DNA from: CBDUQI01 sp965369325
GTDB lineage: Bacteria > Pseudomonadota > Gammaproteobacteria > Steroidobacterales > JBCBZW01
Assembly (NCBI GenBank): GCA_965369325.1
Contig: CBDUQI010000001.1
Span: 1 to 64,000 of the forward strand
Direction: 5' to 3'
DNA: 64,000 nt
In this document: positions 1-8,825 of the stretch, piece by piece
Numbering within the stretch: position 1 is the stretch's first letter
How the letters are laid out: every line of letters starts with the position of its first letter
The notes under the pieces: model-generated
Database searches by the model: none
Told to the model about the DNA's origin: nothing
What the model saw: only the letters and a program-made list of their open reading frames with translations
Translations under genes and position numbers: made by a program

Positions 1-431
1 CGTACAACGATCTGGCCTTCGGCATGCACAACGCCGCCAAGTACTATTACTCGCCAGGCTGGCACGAGCCGGGACCGGTGCTGGAGTGCATCGTTAATCA
101 ACAAGCCTGGGACTCCCTACCACCGGATCTGCAGGCGATTGTCGGCTACGCTTGCGAGGCCGCTAACACTCACATGCTCGCGCTGTATACCGCGCAGAAC
201 AATCGCGCGTTGGAAACGCTGGTGAACGAGCACGATGTGCAACTGCGCACCTTCCCGCCCGATGTCATCGAGTTGCTGCGTCGCCTGTCGGATGAGGTAC
301 ACCAGGAACTTGCGGCCAAAGACCCGGTGTTCGCTAAAGTCTACAACTCCTACCGGACGTTTCAGGCTGGCGCATCCAAGTGGTTGGAGATCTCCGAGCA
401 GGCTTACATGAAGGCACGTGGCGCTGGCTAA
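1..431 (+). CDS. TRAP transporter solute-binding protein (DctP family), C-terminal part
   Basis: Open reading frame running in from the left edge of the window, so only the last 140 or so residues are present. The sequence matches the C-terminal part of DctP/TAXI-like periplasmic binding proteins: a YYSPGWHEPG stretch in the ligand-binding cleft region, then a long helical end (QQAWDSLPPDLQ, then alternating charged helices). Such proteins capture carboxylates or similar small anions in the periplasm and hand them to a DctQ/DctM permease. The only DctQM pair in the window lies 6-9 kb away on the opposite strand, so the usual P-Q-M order is broken here. The gene ends just before, and possibly overlaps, the next ABC ATPase gene. 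The family call is good; the substrate cannot be inferred. Confidence 0.8.
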   Translation, partial: YNDLAFGMHNAAKYYYSPGWHEPGPVLECIVNQQAWDSLPPDLQAIVGYACEAANTHMLALYTAQNNRALETLVNEHDVQLRTFPPDVIELLRRLSDEVHQELAAKDPVFAKVYNSYRTFQAGASKWLEISEQAYMKARGAG

Positions 432-456
432 CGCGCCCCAGCAGGCCAGTACAACG

Positions 457-1263
457 ATGTCGGCGCCCCTGATCGAGATTCGCAACGCGCGCGTGTTCCG
501 CGGGCAGACCCAGGTGTTTGATGGATTGGATCTGACCGTTGCGCAGGGCGAGAGCGTGGTGATTCTGGGTCCCAACGGCTGTGGCAAAACTACCTTGCTA
601 AAGTTACTGGGGCGCGAGATTTACCCGGTCGCTGACCCGCTAAGCTGGGTGAAGATTCTGGGACGTGAGCGTTTTCACATCAACGAGCTGCGCAGTCAGA
701 TCGGCATCGTCTCGCACGATCTGCAACTGGCGTTTATCTCGCATGACTATCCGGGTGACAAACGCGGGCGCGAGGTCGTGCTGTCTGGCCTGTGCAACAG
801 CATTGGCCTACACGCGATCCACACGCAGTTCGAGCAGACCCAGCGCAAGCGCGCGCAGGCCCTGATGAGCAAGCTGGATATCAATGCGCTGGCGGATACA
901 CCGTTCAAGCAAATGTCCACCGGACAGCAACGCCGCGTCCTGCTAGCACGAGCCCTTGTACACCAGCCCGCCACATTGGTGCTGGACGAACCCACCTCGG
1001 GGCTTGATCTGCCCGCATCATTCGCCGTGCAACGCATGCTGAGCCAACTGATCGGCGCTGGCACAGCGTTGGTGCTGGTCACGCATCATGTTAATGAGAT
1101 TCCGCCGCAAATCGAACGGGTGGTATTGCTGCGAGAGGGCACCGTATTTGCCGATGGCCCACGCGATCAGGTGCTGACCGAAGCCCGGCTTAGCGCACTG
1201 TATGGATGCCCCATCACACTACTACGCTCGGGCGAGCATATTCTTGCAGTGCCGGGAGGCTGA
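457..1263 (+). CDS. ABC transporter ATP-binding protein, no permease alongside
   Basis: About 268 residues. Walker A GPNGCGKTT near residue 34, an ABC signature variant MSTGQQRR in place of LSGGQ, and Walker B LVLDEPTSGLD followed by the switch histidine in VTHH. This is a single complete nucleotide-binding domain, with an insertion around the Q-loop (SHDLQLAFISHDYPG). ATG at 457 is preferred; an in-frame GTG at 418 would overlap the preceding stop codon. No membrane subunit or binding protein of an ABC system lies next to it, so the partner is unknown. It could be an ATPase of the molybdate/iron type or a soluble ABC protein acting outside transport. The next gene is convergent with only a few bases between. 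Confidence 0.8.
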   Translation: MSAPLIEIRNARVFRGQTQVFDGLDLTVAQGESVVILGPNGCGKTTLLKLLGREIYPVADPLSWVKILGRERFHINELRSQIGIVSHDLQLAFISHDYPGDKRGREVVLSGLCNSIGLHAIHTQFEQTQRKRAQALMSKLDINALADTPFKQMSTGQQRRVLLARALVHQPATLVLDEPTSGLDLPASFAVQRMLSQLIGAGTALVLVTHHVNEIPPQIERVVLLREGTVFADGPRDQVLTEARLSALYGCPITLLRSGEHILAVPGG

Positions 1264-1272
1264 GTGTGTCGC

Positions 1273-2736
1273 TCAAGGAGTGTGATGAATGGAAAACAAC
1301 GCGCTGATTTTTCGTGCCAGCTGCAACGCTTTGGTTTTTAGATCCTCGGGCTGCGGCTCCTCGCTGGTGCGATTCGCCTTACGCCGGTTCAGCATCATCC
1401 GGCGCGCCATCACCCGGCCAAGTTCATTTGCAATGTCCGGACGCGCGCGCATGATCGGCTCAAGATCTTCACGACGAACCTCTAACGTATACAGATCGGT
1501 GAGCGCGGTTACGGTCGCTACCCGCGCCGCACCCGTGAGCATGGAGATTTCACCAAACGCCTGACCCGGCTGAATCTGCCCGATGGTGCTTTCGCCCAGT
1601 TCACCATTGGAGGAGCCAACAACCGCCACGCCTTCCACCAGCACATATAACGCGGTGCCGGTCTCGCCCTCACGCATCACGGCAGTTCCTGCCGGGAATT
1701 CTCGACCGAGCGCGACCGTGGCCAATTGCGTCAGCTCCTGCTCATCCAGAGCCTCCAGCCATTCGATGCGGGAGAGTAATTGCCTGGCATTAACACGCCG
1801 ATCCTGGCGGGCGCGCCGCTCACGCGTAAGCAGCACTTCCTGTTGGCCATAAGGAATCGCAACACCCGCCTGGTTCAGGCTGTCCAGCACTTTTGCGGCC
1901 ACTGCATGTCGCACTCTGGCAGCATGCTCGTAACTACCCACCCAATAACGAATCTGGTAGCTCACGCCCCGCTCGCTAAACCCGGTAATACGCACCTGAT
2001 GCGGCGCGCCTTTTACCGGTCCGTCGGTCGCCAGAATCGCCGCCAACAAAATGTTCTCAATTCGCGCGGGATCGCCGGTGTAGTTGAGTACAATCTGCAA
2101 CGATTCACGAATCTGCCCGTCCGGCAGACTCAGATTGGTGAACTGTCGACTGGCCAGATCGTTGTTGGGTACGATGAGGGTTCGACCGCCCAGGCTCACC
2201 AAGCGGGTGGCTCGCCAATTCTGCTCGGTCACCCGGGCAACCTGCCCCGGCCCAAGCTCCAGCCAATCGCCGATGCGATAGGGGTGCTCAAGGTTCATCG
2301 CGAGTCCGGAGAAAAAGTCCGCGATCATGTCGCGCACGGCAAAACCGATGACCAATGTCACAACGCCGGACGTCGCGACCAATCCACCGATCGGACGGTC
2401 AAATACGAGACGGATAATCGCGAAGAACGTAACGATGAAAATACTCGCGGTGAGCGAGTTGGTGAGAATACTGGGAGCAGGCGCGCCGGTACGCCGCTGA
2501 ACCATCGGACACACCACCAGCCTGCTCAATAGGTGGCTGATCAGCCAGCCCCCGCTCAGCCACTGGAATGTACCCACCAGTTGCGGCACGAGGCGACCGG
2601 ATTGAATGCCTACCAGCGCGTCCACCTGGACGGCGAGTGTGGCGCTATGACTATTGCCCAGGCTCAGGCATAGGAATGCCAGCAGCGGTAGCGCCCAGGC
2701 GCCCAAATGTTGTCCGCTTTGGGGTTGCTCATCCAT
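1273..2736 (-). CDS. MscS-type mechanosensitive channel with C-terminal cyclic-nucleotide-binding domain
   Basis: About 487 residues. Several N-terminal hydrophobic segments are followed by the MscS pore helix and beta domain (TSGVVTLVIGFAVRDMIADF, then a GDWLELG / VPNNDL core), and a cNMP-binding fold from about residue 335 (EFPAGTAVMREGETGTALYVL, then GQAFGEISML with the phosphate-binding-cassette GEISML). MscS channels open under membrane tension and release solutes; bacterial members with a cNMP domain (the bCNG group) may be ligand-modulated and often lose mechanosensitivity. ATG at 2736 is chosen because AGG lies about 7 bases upstream; a GTG at 2751 is possible. It stands alone, with no obvious operon partner. 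Confidence 0.88.
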   Translation of the reverse strand: MDEQPQSGQHLGAWALPLLAFLCLSLGNSHSATLAVQVDALVGIQSGRLVPQLVGTFQWLSGGWLISHLLSRLVVCPMVQRRTGAPAPSILTNSLTASIFIVTFFAIIRLVFDRPIGGLVATSGVVTLVIGFAVRDMIADFFSGLAMNLEHPYRIGDWLELGPGQVARVTEQNWRATRLVSLGGRTLIVPNNDLASRQFTNLSLPDGQIRESLQIVLNYTGDPARIENILLAAILATDGPVKGAPHQVRITGFSERGVSYQIRYWVGSYEHAARVRHAVAAKVLDSLNQAGVAIPYGQQEVLLTRERRARQDRRVNARQLLSRIEWLEALDEQELTQLATVALGREFPAGTAVMREGETGTALYVLVEGVAVVGSSNGELGESTIGQIQPGQAFGEISMLTGAARVATVTALTDLYTLEVRREDLEPIMRARPDIANELGRVMARRMMLNRRKANRTSEEPQPEDLKTKALQLARKISALFSIHHTP

Positions 2737-3074
2737 GTTCAGCCTGAGCACTCATTGAAGCAACGCCTGGACTCAAGCAGAAGCGCTCTCATTGCGGATG
2801 ATCCCATCAGTTGGCTCGAGGTAGCGGGCAGGCTCAAGCAAAAGCCGTGGAGCATGGCTCTCGCCACTGCCCGGATTCATCACAGAATATCGGCGCCGGC
2901 GGAGCCTACTTAACGTTCGCCTGAATCGAGCGTGACGGTTTGTTGGACAGGATCACAGTTTGCACACGGCACTGCGAGAGGCACGCTCCGGCAGTCCACC
3001 GCAGTTGATGAGATTTGCATTATGACCGGGCGCACAGAATCTGAGCGGCGCGCACCCCACTGCGCCTGGTCGCC
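2737..3074. other. Intergenic stretch with no gene seen
   Basis: About 340 bases between the start of the MscS-type gene and the end of the TonB-dependent receptor gene, both on the minus strand. It should contain the MscS-gene promoter. Short open frames here do not resemble proteins. A weak GGCGC/GCGCC dyad close to the receptor stop codon could contribute to termination, but it has no T-run. Confidence 0.5.
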
Positions 3075-5177
3075 TCAGAAACGACTTTGGAGCGAAAGCC
3101 TTAACTGGCTTGGTTGCACCGGCTTAAAGTGGACGTCCTCTACACCTTCAATCTCGCCCGGCAGACGTGACTCATAAAAATAGGTGATGTCGGCGTCGTC
3201 GCTATCGAGCAGATTGTAGACCGCCAGGCTCAGATGGATCGCCTGATTAAGATCGTAGCCCACCTGGGCGTTAAGCACGGTGGTGGATTGCGATCGCACA
3301 CTGTTGTCCTCCACCAGCGGGCCATCGCCCAAAAAGCGCAGCCGCATGCCACCGCTCCAGCGCCCCTCGCCAGCCCAGGTCACCCCTACAGATGCCACGT
3401 TCTCCACCGCACCGGGAATGTGATCTTCTTGCGCGTGGGCAAAACGGGCATGCGACCAAGCGTAATCGGCATCGACAATGAACGAGTCGGCCAGCGTATA
3501 GTACATGGAGATTTCGGCGCCGTAACGCTCGCTCTCGCCTCGGGTTTCGGTAACGCCACCATCTCCCACAAAGAGTAACTCCGAGTCGATCTGCAGTCCC
3601 CACAGTGCCGCAGCAATCTGCATGTTGTCGAACACGGCGGTGCGCAGCCCAAGATCCACCCCCCATGCGCTGACCAGCGCGTCCACCGGTTGCGCTGGCA
3701 CGGCTGGGTCGCCGGGATCAACGGCGATTGTCACACCGCGCGCATCGTTGCTGTGAAAGCCTTGCCCAATGTTCAAGAAGTACTCGGTTTCATGCCAGGG
3801 ACCGAACACCAGGCTGAGCTTGGGGCTCAGTAGTGCATCCTGGCCACTGCCCCCATTGGCGGGCAGCCCAGCCATTACATCAAAATCGAAGTAGTCCAGC
3901 CGCGCGCCAAAAATCGACCGAAACGTATCGCTCCAGCGTACGTCTAACTCGGCATAGACACCGACGCTGGATTCGCTCACCTGATCCTCACGCACCGTGC
4001 CAATACGAATCTGCTCAAGCGTGCTGTACAGCCCCACTTGATCAATATCATCGTGGCGAACCTGCATGCCAAGCCTCAGCGCGGCATCTACCTCCACCCA
4101 TTCCAGCGGACGATGGTAGTGACCGCTGAGGCCGTAAAGCCGCCGCTCGTCTACCTGCTCGAACTGATCCCCGTTGTTGTTGTCCTCCAGCAAATAGGTA
4201 AAGTTGCTGAACAGATCAAGCGCGTAGTCGATCGCATAGCCGGCAATGTTCCAATGCCCGGCCCCGGCGGAGCGACGGACTTCTGCCGACAGACTGTAGC
4301 GATGCGATTCGCCGCCCACAGTGGGGTCGATAAACCCCAGATCGGTAATCAGGCCCCGCTCGACCGCACGCTTAGGCACCTGATCGGAGGAGTCCCATTG
4401 CCCATCGTAGAGCATGCCGGTCACCGAGAAGCGGTTGTAGTCGCCGCCCCGCGTGTACTTGAACATGCCATTGGTCTTGCGCAGGTTCTGATCCCGCTCA
4501 AACGGGCCTGCATTGCTCGTGTGCGCCAGGGCCAGCACCAGATCCGCGTCACCGGCAGCGGGCGAACCCGCCAGAAACACATCGACGTAGGAATCTTCAC
4601 CCACGGTAAGGTCCGCGCGCGTGTGCTGCAGGCGCTGCGGGTAACGAAAGTCGGCGGAGCCAGCCGCAGAAAAATCGCCAATGTCTGCGTAATACGGGCC
4701 TTTGCGATACTCCAGCTGATCCACCAATGGGGTAATCAGAAAATTGAGATCCGCATACCCCTGGCCGTGCCCATGGGAACGCATGTTGACCGGCAGACCT
4801 TCCACCTCCACGTAAAAATCGGTGCCGTGATCCAGATTGAACCCACGCAGGAAATACTGATTGGCCTTGCCCTCGCCACTGTGCTGAGTGGCGATCAGGC
4901 CCGGCATGAACTCAAGCAGTTCCGCCGCACGCGCGACCGGGCGTTGCATCAATTGCTCACCGGTGACCAGCCCCTGGGTAGCCGAGGTCGGATCCCCCAG
5001 CAGGGTCGCGGCGCCGGTTACGATCACCTCCTCGATATCCTCGCTCGCGCTGGTGGGTAGACCGGCGGCCGGCAACCATGTCGGCCACAGCACACAGCCG
5101 ATGAGGGCAGTGCGCCACGAGCGCTGCGGGTCGCGGCACACCGCGGCGGACCGTCTGATCTTATTCGCGATTTTCAT
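3075..5177 (-). CDS. TonB-dependent outer-membrane receptor
   Basis: 700 residues. The N-terminus has a basic region and signal peptide, a TonB box (EEVIVTG, about residue 49), a plug domain (residues about 60-170, with GEGKANQYFLRGF and HGHGQGYADLNF), then a beta-barrel of aromatic-alternating strands ending in the typical terminal Phe (LQSRF). Such receptors pull scarce ligands (iron chelates, cobalamin, metals, sugars) through the outer membrane using TonB energy. The HGHGQGY plug motif is common in a subgroup of gammaproteobacterial receptors of unknown ligand, so the substrate is not assigned. It is divergent from a BlaI-like repressor and M56 peptidase, which may control it. Full length, no frameshift. 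Confidence 0.9.
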   Translation of the reverse strand: MKIANKIRRSAAVCRDPQRSWRTALIGCVLWPTWLPAAGLPTSASEDIEEVIVTGAATLLGDPTSATQGLVTGEQLMQRPVARAAELLEFMPGLIATQHSGEGKANQYFLRGFNLDHGTDFYVEVEGLPVNMRSHGHGQGYADLNFLITPLVDQLEYRKGPYYADIGDFSAAGSADFRYPQRLQHTRADLTVGEDSYVDVFLAGSPAAGDADLVLALAHTSNAGPFERDQNLRKTNGMFKYTRGGDYNRFSVTGMLYDGQWDSSDQVPKRAVERGLITDLGFIDPTVGGESHRYSLSAEVRRSAGAGHWNIAGYAIDYALDLFSNFTYLLEDNNNGDQFEQVDERRLYGLSGHYHRPLEWVEVDAALRLGMQVRHDDIDQVGLYSTLEQIRIGTVREDQVSESSVGVYAELDVRWSDTFRSIFGARLDYFDFDVMAGLPANGGSGQDALLSPKLSLVFGPWHETEYFLNIGQGFHSNDARGVTIAVDPGDPAVPAQPVDALVSAWGVDLGLRTAVFDNMQIAAALWGLQIDSELLFVGDGGVTETRGESERYGAEISMYYTLADSFIVDADYAWSHARFAHAQEDHIPGAVENVASVGVTWAGEGRWSGGMRLRFLGDGPLVEDNSVRSQSTTVLNAQVGYDLNQAIHLSLAVYNLLDSDDADITYFYESRLPGEIEGVEDVHFKPVQPSQLRLSLQSRF

Positions 5178-5236
5178 ATCAGCTGTTGTTAAGTCTTGCC
5201 CGAAGCGTTGCCGCAGCGTAACTTGATATACGAAAG

Positions 5237-5286
5237 CCGATAAGCAATCGGTTTTGGTTTTCGAAAAAAATAACTCGTTAATCGAG
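5237..5286. promoter_or_regulatory. Candidate operator dyads between receptor and BlaI-like gene
   Basis: In the 116-base divergent gap there is CCGAT-5-ATCGG at 5237-5251 and CTCG-5-CGAG at 5274-5286, the second partly overlapping the GAGG ribosome-binding site of the repressor gene. BlaI-family repressors bind as dimers to short dyads in divergent promoters, so these are candidates for autoregulation and for control of the receptor. They do not match the classical staphylococcal bla operator, and chance occurrence is possible. Confidence 0.4.
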
Positions 5287-5293
5287 GCTCCGA

Positions 5294-5740
5294 ATGTTTA
5301 ATAACCTGTTAAAACGACATAACCGTGCGCGTGCTCCACGCCTAGGCACGCTGGAACTGGATGTCATGGCGCTGATGTGGTCCACCCGCAGCGCAAGCGC
5401 GCGCGAGGTGCTCAGCCATTTAGCTGAGCACAGTGGCAAGACCATCAGCCTGAGTACCGTGCAATCCACGCTGGAACGGCTGGTAAGAAAAGGTGCGTTG
5501 CTGCGTGAAAAAAGCGGACGTGCCTACGAGTACCGTGCTGCGTTAAGCCGCCAGTCGTTAATTGGCCTGTTGATCGATGAGGTGGCCAGCGAGATTGGCG
5601 GGGGCACGTTGCAACCGGTGTTGTCAGGATTCGTCGAGTTCATTAACAGCAACGACCCCGAGTCACTGCATAAACTTGAGCATCTGTTGCGCGACCGATG
5701 CGATACCCGGGACAGTGACGAGGTAGAGCACGAGCAGTGA
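5294..5740 (+). CDS. BlaI/MecI/CopY-family transcriptional repressor
   Basis: 148 residues. A winged-helix region (LGTLELDVMALMWS ... SAREVLSHL ... TISLSTVQSTLERLVRKGAL ... KSGRAYEYRAALS) spans roughly residues 15-85 and carries the family's STVQST(T)-L-RL-KKG recognition helix and wing, followed by a helical dimerisation tail. BlaI proteins repress target genes as dimers and are released when a partner M56 peptidase triggers their cleavage. Here the partner starts inside the stop codon (GTGA overlap), so the two are translated as a unit. GAGG at 5284-5287 precedes the ATG by 6 bases. The divergent TonB-dependent receptor is the obvious target candidate. Confidence 0.9.
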   Translation: MFNNLLKRHNRARAPRLGTLELDVMALMWSTRSASAREVLSHLAEHSGKTISLSTVQSTLERLVRKGALLREKSGRAYEYRAALSRQSLIGLLIDEVASEIGGGTLQPVLSGFVEFINSNDPESLHKLEHLLRDRCDTRDSDEVEHEQ

Positions 5741-6717
5741 ACACAATCGACCTTACCGGTGTGCCGCTACCGCTTGTATTGCCCATCCTGGCCGCGACCG
5801 GCCTGTGGGCGATACTGGGCGGACTTACCGGCATAGCCTTCAGGGGAATGCACCCGACGATGAGAACACTGGCGCCAGTCACACGCGCCTGGGTATTGCA
5901 AGCGCTGGCGTTCTTCCCCCTGCTCGTGGCTGTCCTCGTGGCCGCACTGGTATTTACTCCCGTGTTTCACGGCGCGCACTTACATGCGCATTGCCATGGC
6001 GCGGCATGCGAGGCGCATGTGCCCATGGCGCTCGGCCAGGCCGACAGCGCGATGGCCTACTCAGCTCTCGCCGCCGGGCTGGGCGGGTTGCTGATCGGAT
6101 TCGCGGTGCTGATGATTTACCGTGGTAGGCAGGTGGGCCTGGTGCTGATGGCGTTGGCATGCCGCAGCGGGCGCGAGGAGTACGAGATTATCGACTCCCC
6201 TAACGTGTTCGCCTGCTGTGCGGGTTTGCTGCGCCAGCGCGTGCTCATCTCACGCGGCCTGCTCACACACGCCCGCGCGGAGCAGTTGCAAGTTGCGCTG
6301 GCGCACGAGCATGCGCATCGGTATCGGTTTGATAATTTGCGCCAGCTTAGTGCGCGCATTGCTACCGTACTGTGGTGGCCAAGCCTGCGCAAAGCACTGT
6401 TGGCGGAACTGTCGCTGGCGGCTGAACAAAGTTGCGACCAGGCGGCTGCACGCCAAGGCTCCGCAAACCTGGTGGCTCAGACCATTGTCGCTGTGCGTCA
6501 CTGGCAACTACACGCACTTACCCGCGGCGCACAGTTCGCCAGCACGGGGGAGGATACACTTGAACGACTGCGGGCACTGGCGCGCCCGCGTTGGCGGCCC
6601 GTAAGCGCCGCGCTCGCCGCCTCTATGGTACTCACCGTCTACGCGATCGCGGTGTATCTGCTGGCGGATGTGTCGCATCACCTGGCTGAGTCTGTTTTGT
6701 TGTGGCTGGCCGGTTGA
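5737..6717 (+). CDS. M56-family (BlaR1/MecR1-like) membrane zinc peptidase
   Basis: 326 residues, GTG start overlapping the BlaI stop codon by four bases. Transmembrane segments lie near the N-terminus (residues about 7-30, 50-75, 105-130) and the C-terminus (about 288-310). The HExxH zinc motif is present as HEHAH (about residue 189), within ALAHEHAHRYRFDNL, followed by a downstream Glu-containing helix (AELSLAAEQSCDQ, the usual E-x-x-CD-x-A). This is the minimal M56 core without the beta-lactam-binding sensor of BlaR1, as is usual in non-beta-lactam BlaI/M56 pairs. A His-rich loop (HGAHLHAHCHG, about residues 78-88) between the second and third segments is a possible metal-sensing region. 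Its likely role is to destroy or inactivate the upstream BlaI protein on a signal. Confidence 0.85.
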   Translation: MNTIDLTGVPLPLVLPILAATGLWAILGGLTGIAFRGMHPTMRTLAPVTRAWVLQALAFFPLLVAVLVAALVFTPVFHGAHLHAHCHGAACEAHVPMALGQADSAMAYSALAAGLGGLLIGFAVLMIYRGRQVGLVLMALACRSGREEYEIIDSPNVFACCAGLLRQRVLISRGLLTHARAEQLQVALAHEHAHRYRFDNLRQLSARIATVLWWPSLRKALLAELSLAAEQSCDQAAARQGSANLVAQTIVAVRHWQLHALTRGAQFASTGEDTLERLRALARPRWRPVSAALAASMVLTVYAIAVYLLADVSHHLAESVLLWLAG

Positions 6718-6846
6718 TACAGGACGTTCTCAAGCGGACCTGGCACTAGCCATCGGGTTGATCCATCGCCTGCGAATAAGTGTGCTCAAACTCAGCGAAT
6801 GCCTCAAGCGCCACCGTGGCTGCAGCGATGCGATATATGCCTGCAG

Positions 6847-8226
6847 CTAGTGGCCGTAGACTAACGCGGGCAGCCAGGTAGCAAGCGCTGGCCACAGCGC
6901 CAGCATCAGCAGCGCCAGCAACTGAATCGCCACAAACGGCATCGCACCGCGATAAATAGCGCTGGTCGGCACCTGTGCAGGGGCGACGCCCCGCAGATAG
7001 AACAGGGCGAAACCAAAAGGCGGTGTGAGGAACGAGGTTTGCAGGTTAATCGCAATCATAATGCCGAGCCACACTGGGTCTAGCCCCATAGACAGCAAGG
7101 CCGGCCCCACGATAGGCACAACCACAAAAGTGATCTCGATAAAGTCCAGCACAAAGCCCAGCACAAACATCACCAGCATGACCACCAGCATGGCGCCTAT
7201 CGCACCACCCGGCAGGTCCGACAGCGCCGTCGCCACCAGCTCATCACCGCCAAATCCCCGGAATACTAACGAGAAGACCGAAGCGCCGATCAAGATCAGA
7301 AACACCATGCTGCTGACGCGCGTGGTCGCGCGCACCACTTCACTTAGCCGTGCAAGATTAAATTGCCCATGCATCGCCGCCAGCAACATCGCCCCGATGG
7401 CGCCGACGGCCGCAGCTTCGGTGGGCGTCGCGCGGCCAGTGATGATGGAACCCAGCACGGTCGCGATCAGAAACAACGGCGGCATCAGCACCTTGATCAC
7501 GCGCAGACGCAGGCCGGACTTGCCGGCGGCATCCAACTCGGGCGGGCAAGCGGGCATCGCATCCGGTCGCCGCCAGGCCAGGACCAGCAGATAGACGATG
7601 TACATGCCAACCAGCATCAGCCCGGGCACCAGCGCGCCCAGAAACAAATCGCCCACCGACACCGTTTTCGGCGAGAAAATCCCCAGATCGATCTGCGACT
7701 GCTGATAAGCAGAAGACAGCACATCGCCGAGCAACACCAACACGATGGACGGGGGAATAATCTGCCCCAAGGTGCCAGCCGCCGCGATGGCTCCGGTGGA
7801 GACGGCCGGATCGTAGCCGCGCTTGAGCATGGTCGGCAGCGCCAGCAATCCCATCGTGACCACAGTCGCACCCACAATCCCGGTGCTGGCCGCGAGCAAC
7901 ATACCCACCAGCGTCACCGACACACCCAGCCCGCCGCGAATATTGCCGAAGCACTCGGCCAGCGTGCTAAGCAGGTCCTCTGCGATGCGGGCGCGTTCCA
8001 GCATCACGCCCATGAACACAAACAGCGGCACGGCGACCAGCAACTCGTTGCTCATCACCCCACCGTAAATGCGATTGGGCATGGCACCTAGAAAATCCGC
8101 GTCAAAATTCCCTGTGGCGGTGCCCAGCAGCGCAAATGCGAGCGCAGTACCGGCCAGTGAGAACGCCACCGGATACCCGACCAGCAATACCAGCACCACA
8201 GCCACAAAAAGCAGTATCGCCATCAT
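6847..8226 (-). CDS. dctM: TRAP transporter large permease, DctM family
   Basis: 459 residues with about twelve hydrophobic segments throughout, the size expected for DctM. Family signatures include FVFMGVMLERARIAEDLL, the GAISAAGT-type stretch GAIAAAGTLGQIIPPS and RATPTEAAAVG. DctM is the sodium- or proton-coupled translocating subunit that works with DctQ and a periplasmic DctP protein. The dctQ gene lies directly upstream with about 12 bases between. No solute-binding gene adjoins the pair; the nearest one is the partial gene at the left edge of the window. ATG start assumed. Confidence 0.93.
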   Translation of the reverse strand: MMAILLFVAVVLVLLVGYPVAFSLAGTALAFALLGTATGNFDADFLGAMPNRIYGGVMSNELLVAVPLFVFMGVMLERARIAEDLLSTLAECFGNIRGGLGVSVTLVGMLLAASTGIVGATVVTMGLLALPTMLKRGYDPAVSTGAIAAAGTLGQIIPPSIVLVLLGDVLSSAYQQSQIDLGIFSPKTVSVGDLFLGALVPGLMLVGMYIVYLLVLAWRRPDAMPACPPELDAAGKSGLRLRVIKVLMPPLFLIATVLGSIITGRATPTEAAAVGAIGAMLLAAMHGQFNLARLSEVVRATTRVSSMVFLILIGASVFSLVFRGFGGDELVATALSDLPGGAIGAMLVVMLVMFVLGFVLDFIEITFVVVPIVGPALLSMGLDPVWLGIMIAINLQTSFLTPPFGFALFYLRGVAPAQVPTSAIYRGAMPFVAIQLLALLMLALWPALATWLPALVYGH

Positions 8227-8238
8227 GCCCGCATCGCC

Positions 8239-8808
8239 CTAAGGTGCGTGAACATCAAAACCGCCATGCGGATCATCCAGCCCAGCTGCCTCAGCCGATA
8301 CGCGACCGCGCAGGAACAGGCCCGCGCGAATGGCCATTACCAGCCCCTGCAGCAGCACCAGCACCGCCATCAGCACGATGCTGGTTTTGGCCATTGGCAC
8401 AAACGGAAACGGTAGCCCGCCCGGCTCGCGCGAGCTTTCGCTGCGCTGCCAGGAATTCATCACGTAGGGCATAGTCATGAACAAGAAGTAAAGGCAGGTG
8501 GGCACCAGCAGCGCCAGGGCGCCGACGATCTCTACCCAGGCGCGACCGCGCGGCGTCATTCGTCGGTACAGCACATCCACGCGCACATGCTCGCCTTCTT
8601 GCAGGGTATACGCGGCGCCGAGCAAAAACACCACCGCGTGCATCCAGATCACCAGTTCCTGCAGCCAGATCCAGCCGGCCTCAAACACATATCGCGCCAG
8701 CACCACCACGAAGCTCACCAGCACCATTGCAAGCGTAAACCAAGACACTGTGCGACCAACCGCCTGGTTAAGCCGATCGATCAAGCGAGTGAAGCTCAAG
8801 ATATCCAC
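8239..8808 (-). CDS. dctQ: TRAP transporter small permease, DctQ family
   Basis: About 189 residues with four hydrophobic segments (VSWFTLAMVLVSFVVVLARY; LQELVIWMHAVVFLLGAAYTL; a third near residue 100; the last near residue 145) and the DctQ signature W-LQELV-W-H, GAAYTLQEGEHVRVDVLY. The start is GTG at 8808, with GGTGG about 8 bases upstream; an earlier in-frame start would overlap deep into trkH. It forms the membrane complex with the DctM protein encoded next. Confidence 0.88.
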   Translation of the reverse strand: MDILSFTRLIDRLNQAVGRTVSWFTLAMVLVSFVVVLARYVFEAGWIWLQELVIWMHAVVFLLGAAYTLQEGEHVRVDVLYRRMTPRGRAWVEIVGALALLVPTCLYFLFMTMPYVMNSWQRSESSREPGGLPFPFVPMAKTSIVLMAVLVLLQGLVMAIRAGLFLRGRVSAEAAGLDDPHGGFDVHAP

Positions 8809-8825
8809 AAGTCTAATCCACCGGC

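Noticed and set aside
4038..5060. Long plus-strand open frame (about 340 codons) opposite the TonB-dependent receptor gene
   Set aside because: It is antisense to a full-length, clearly recognised receptor, has no ribosome-binding site and no protein-like features. It results from high-GC codon bias.
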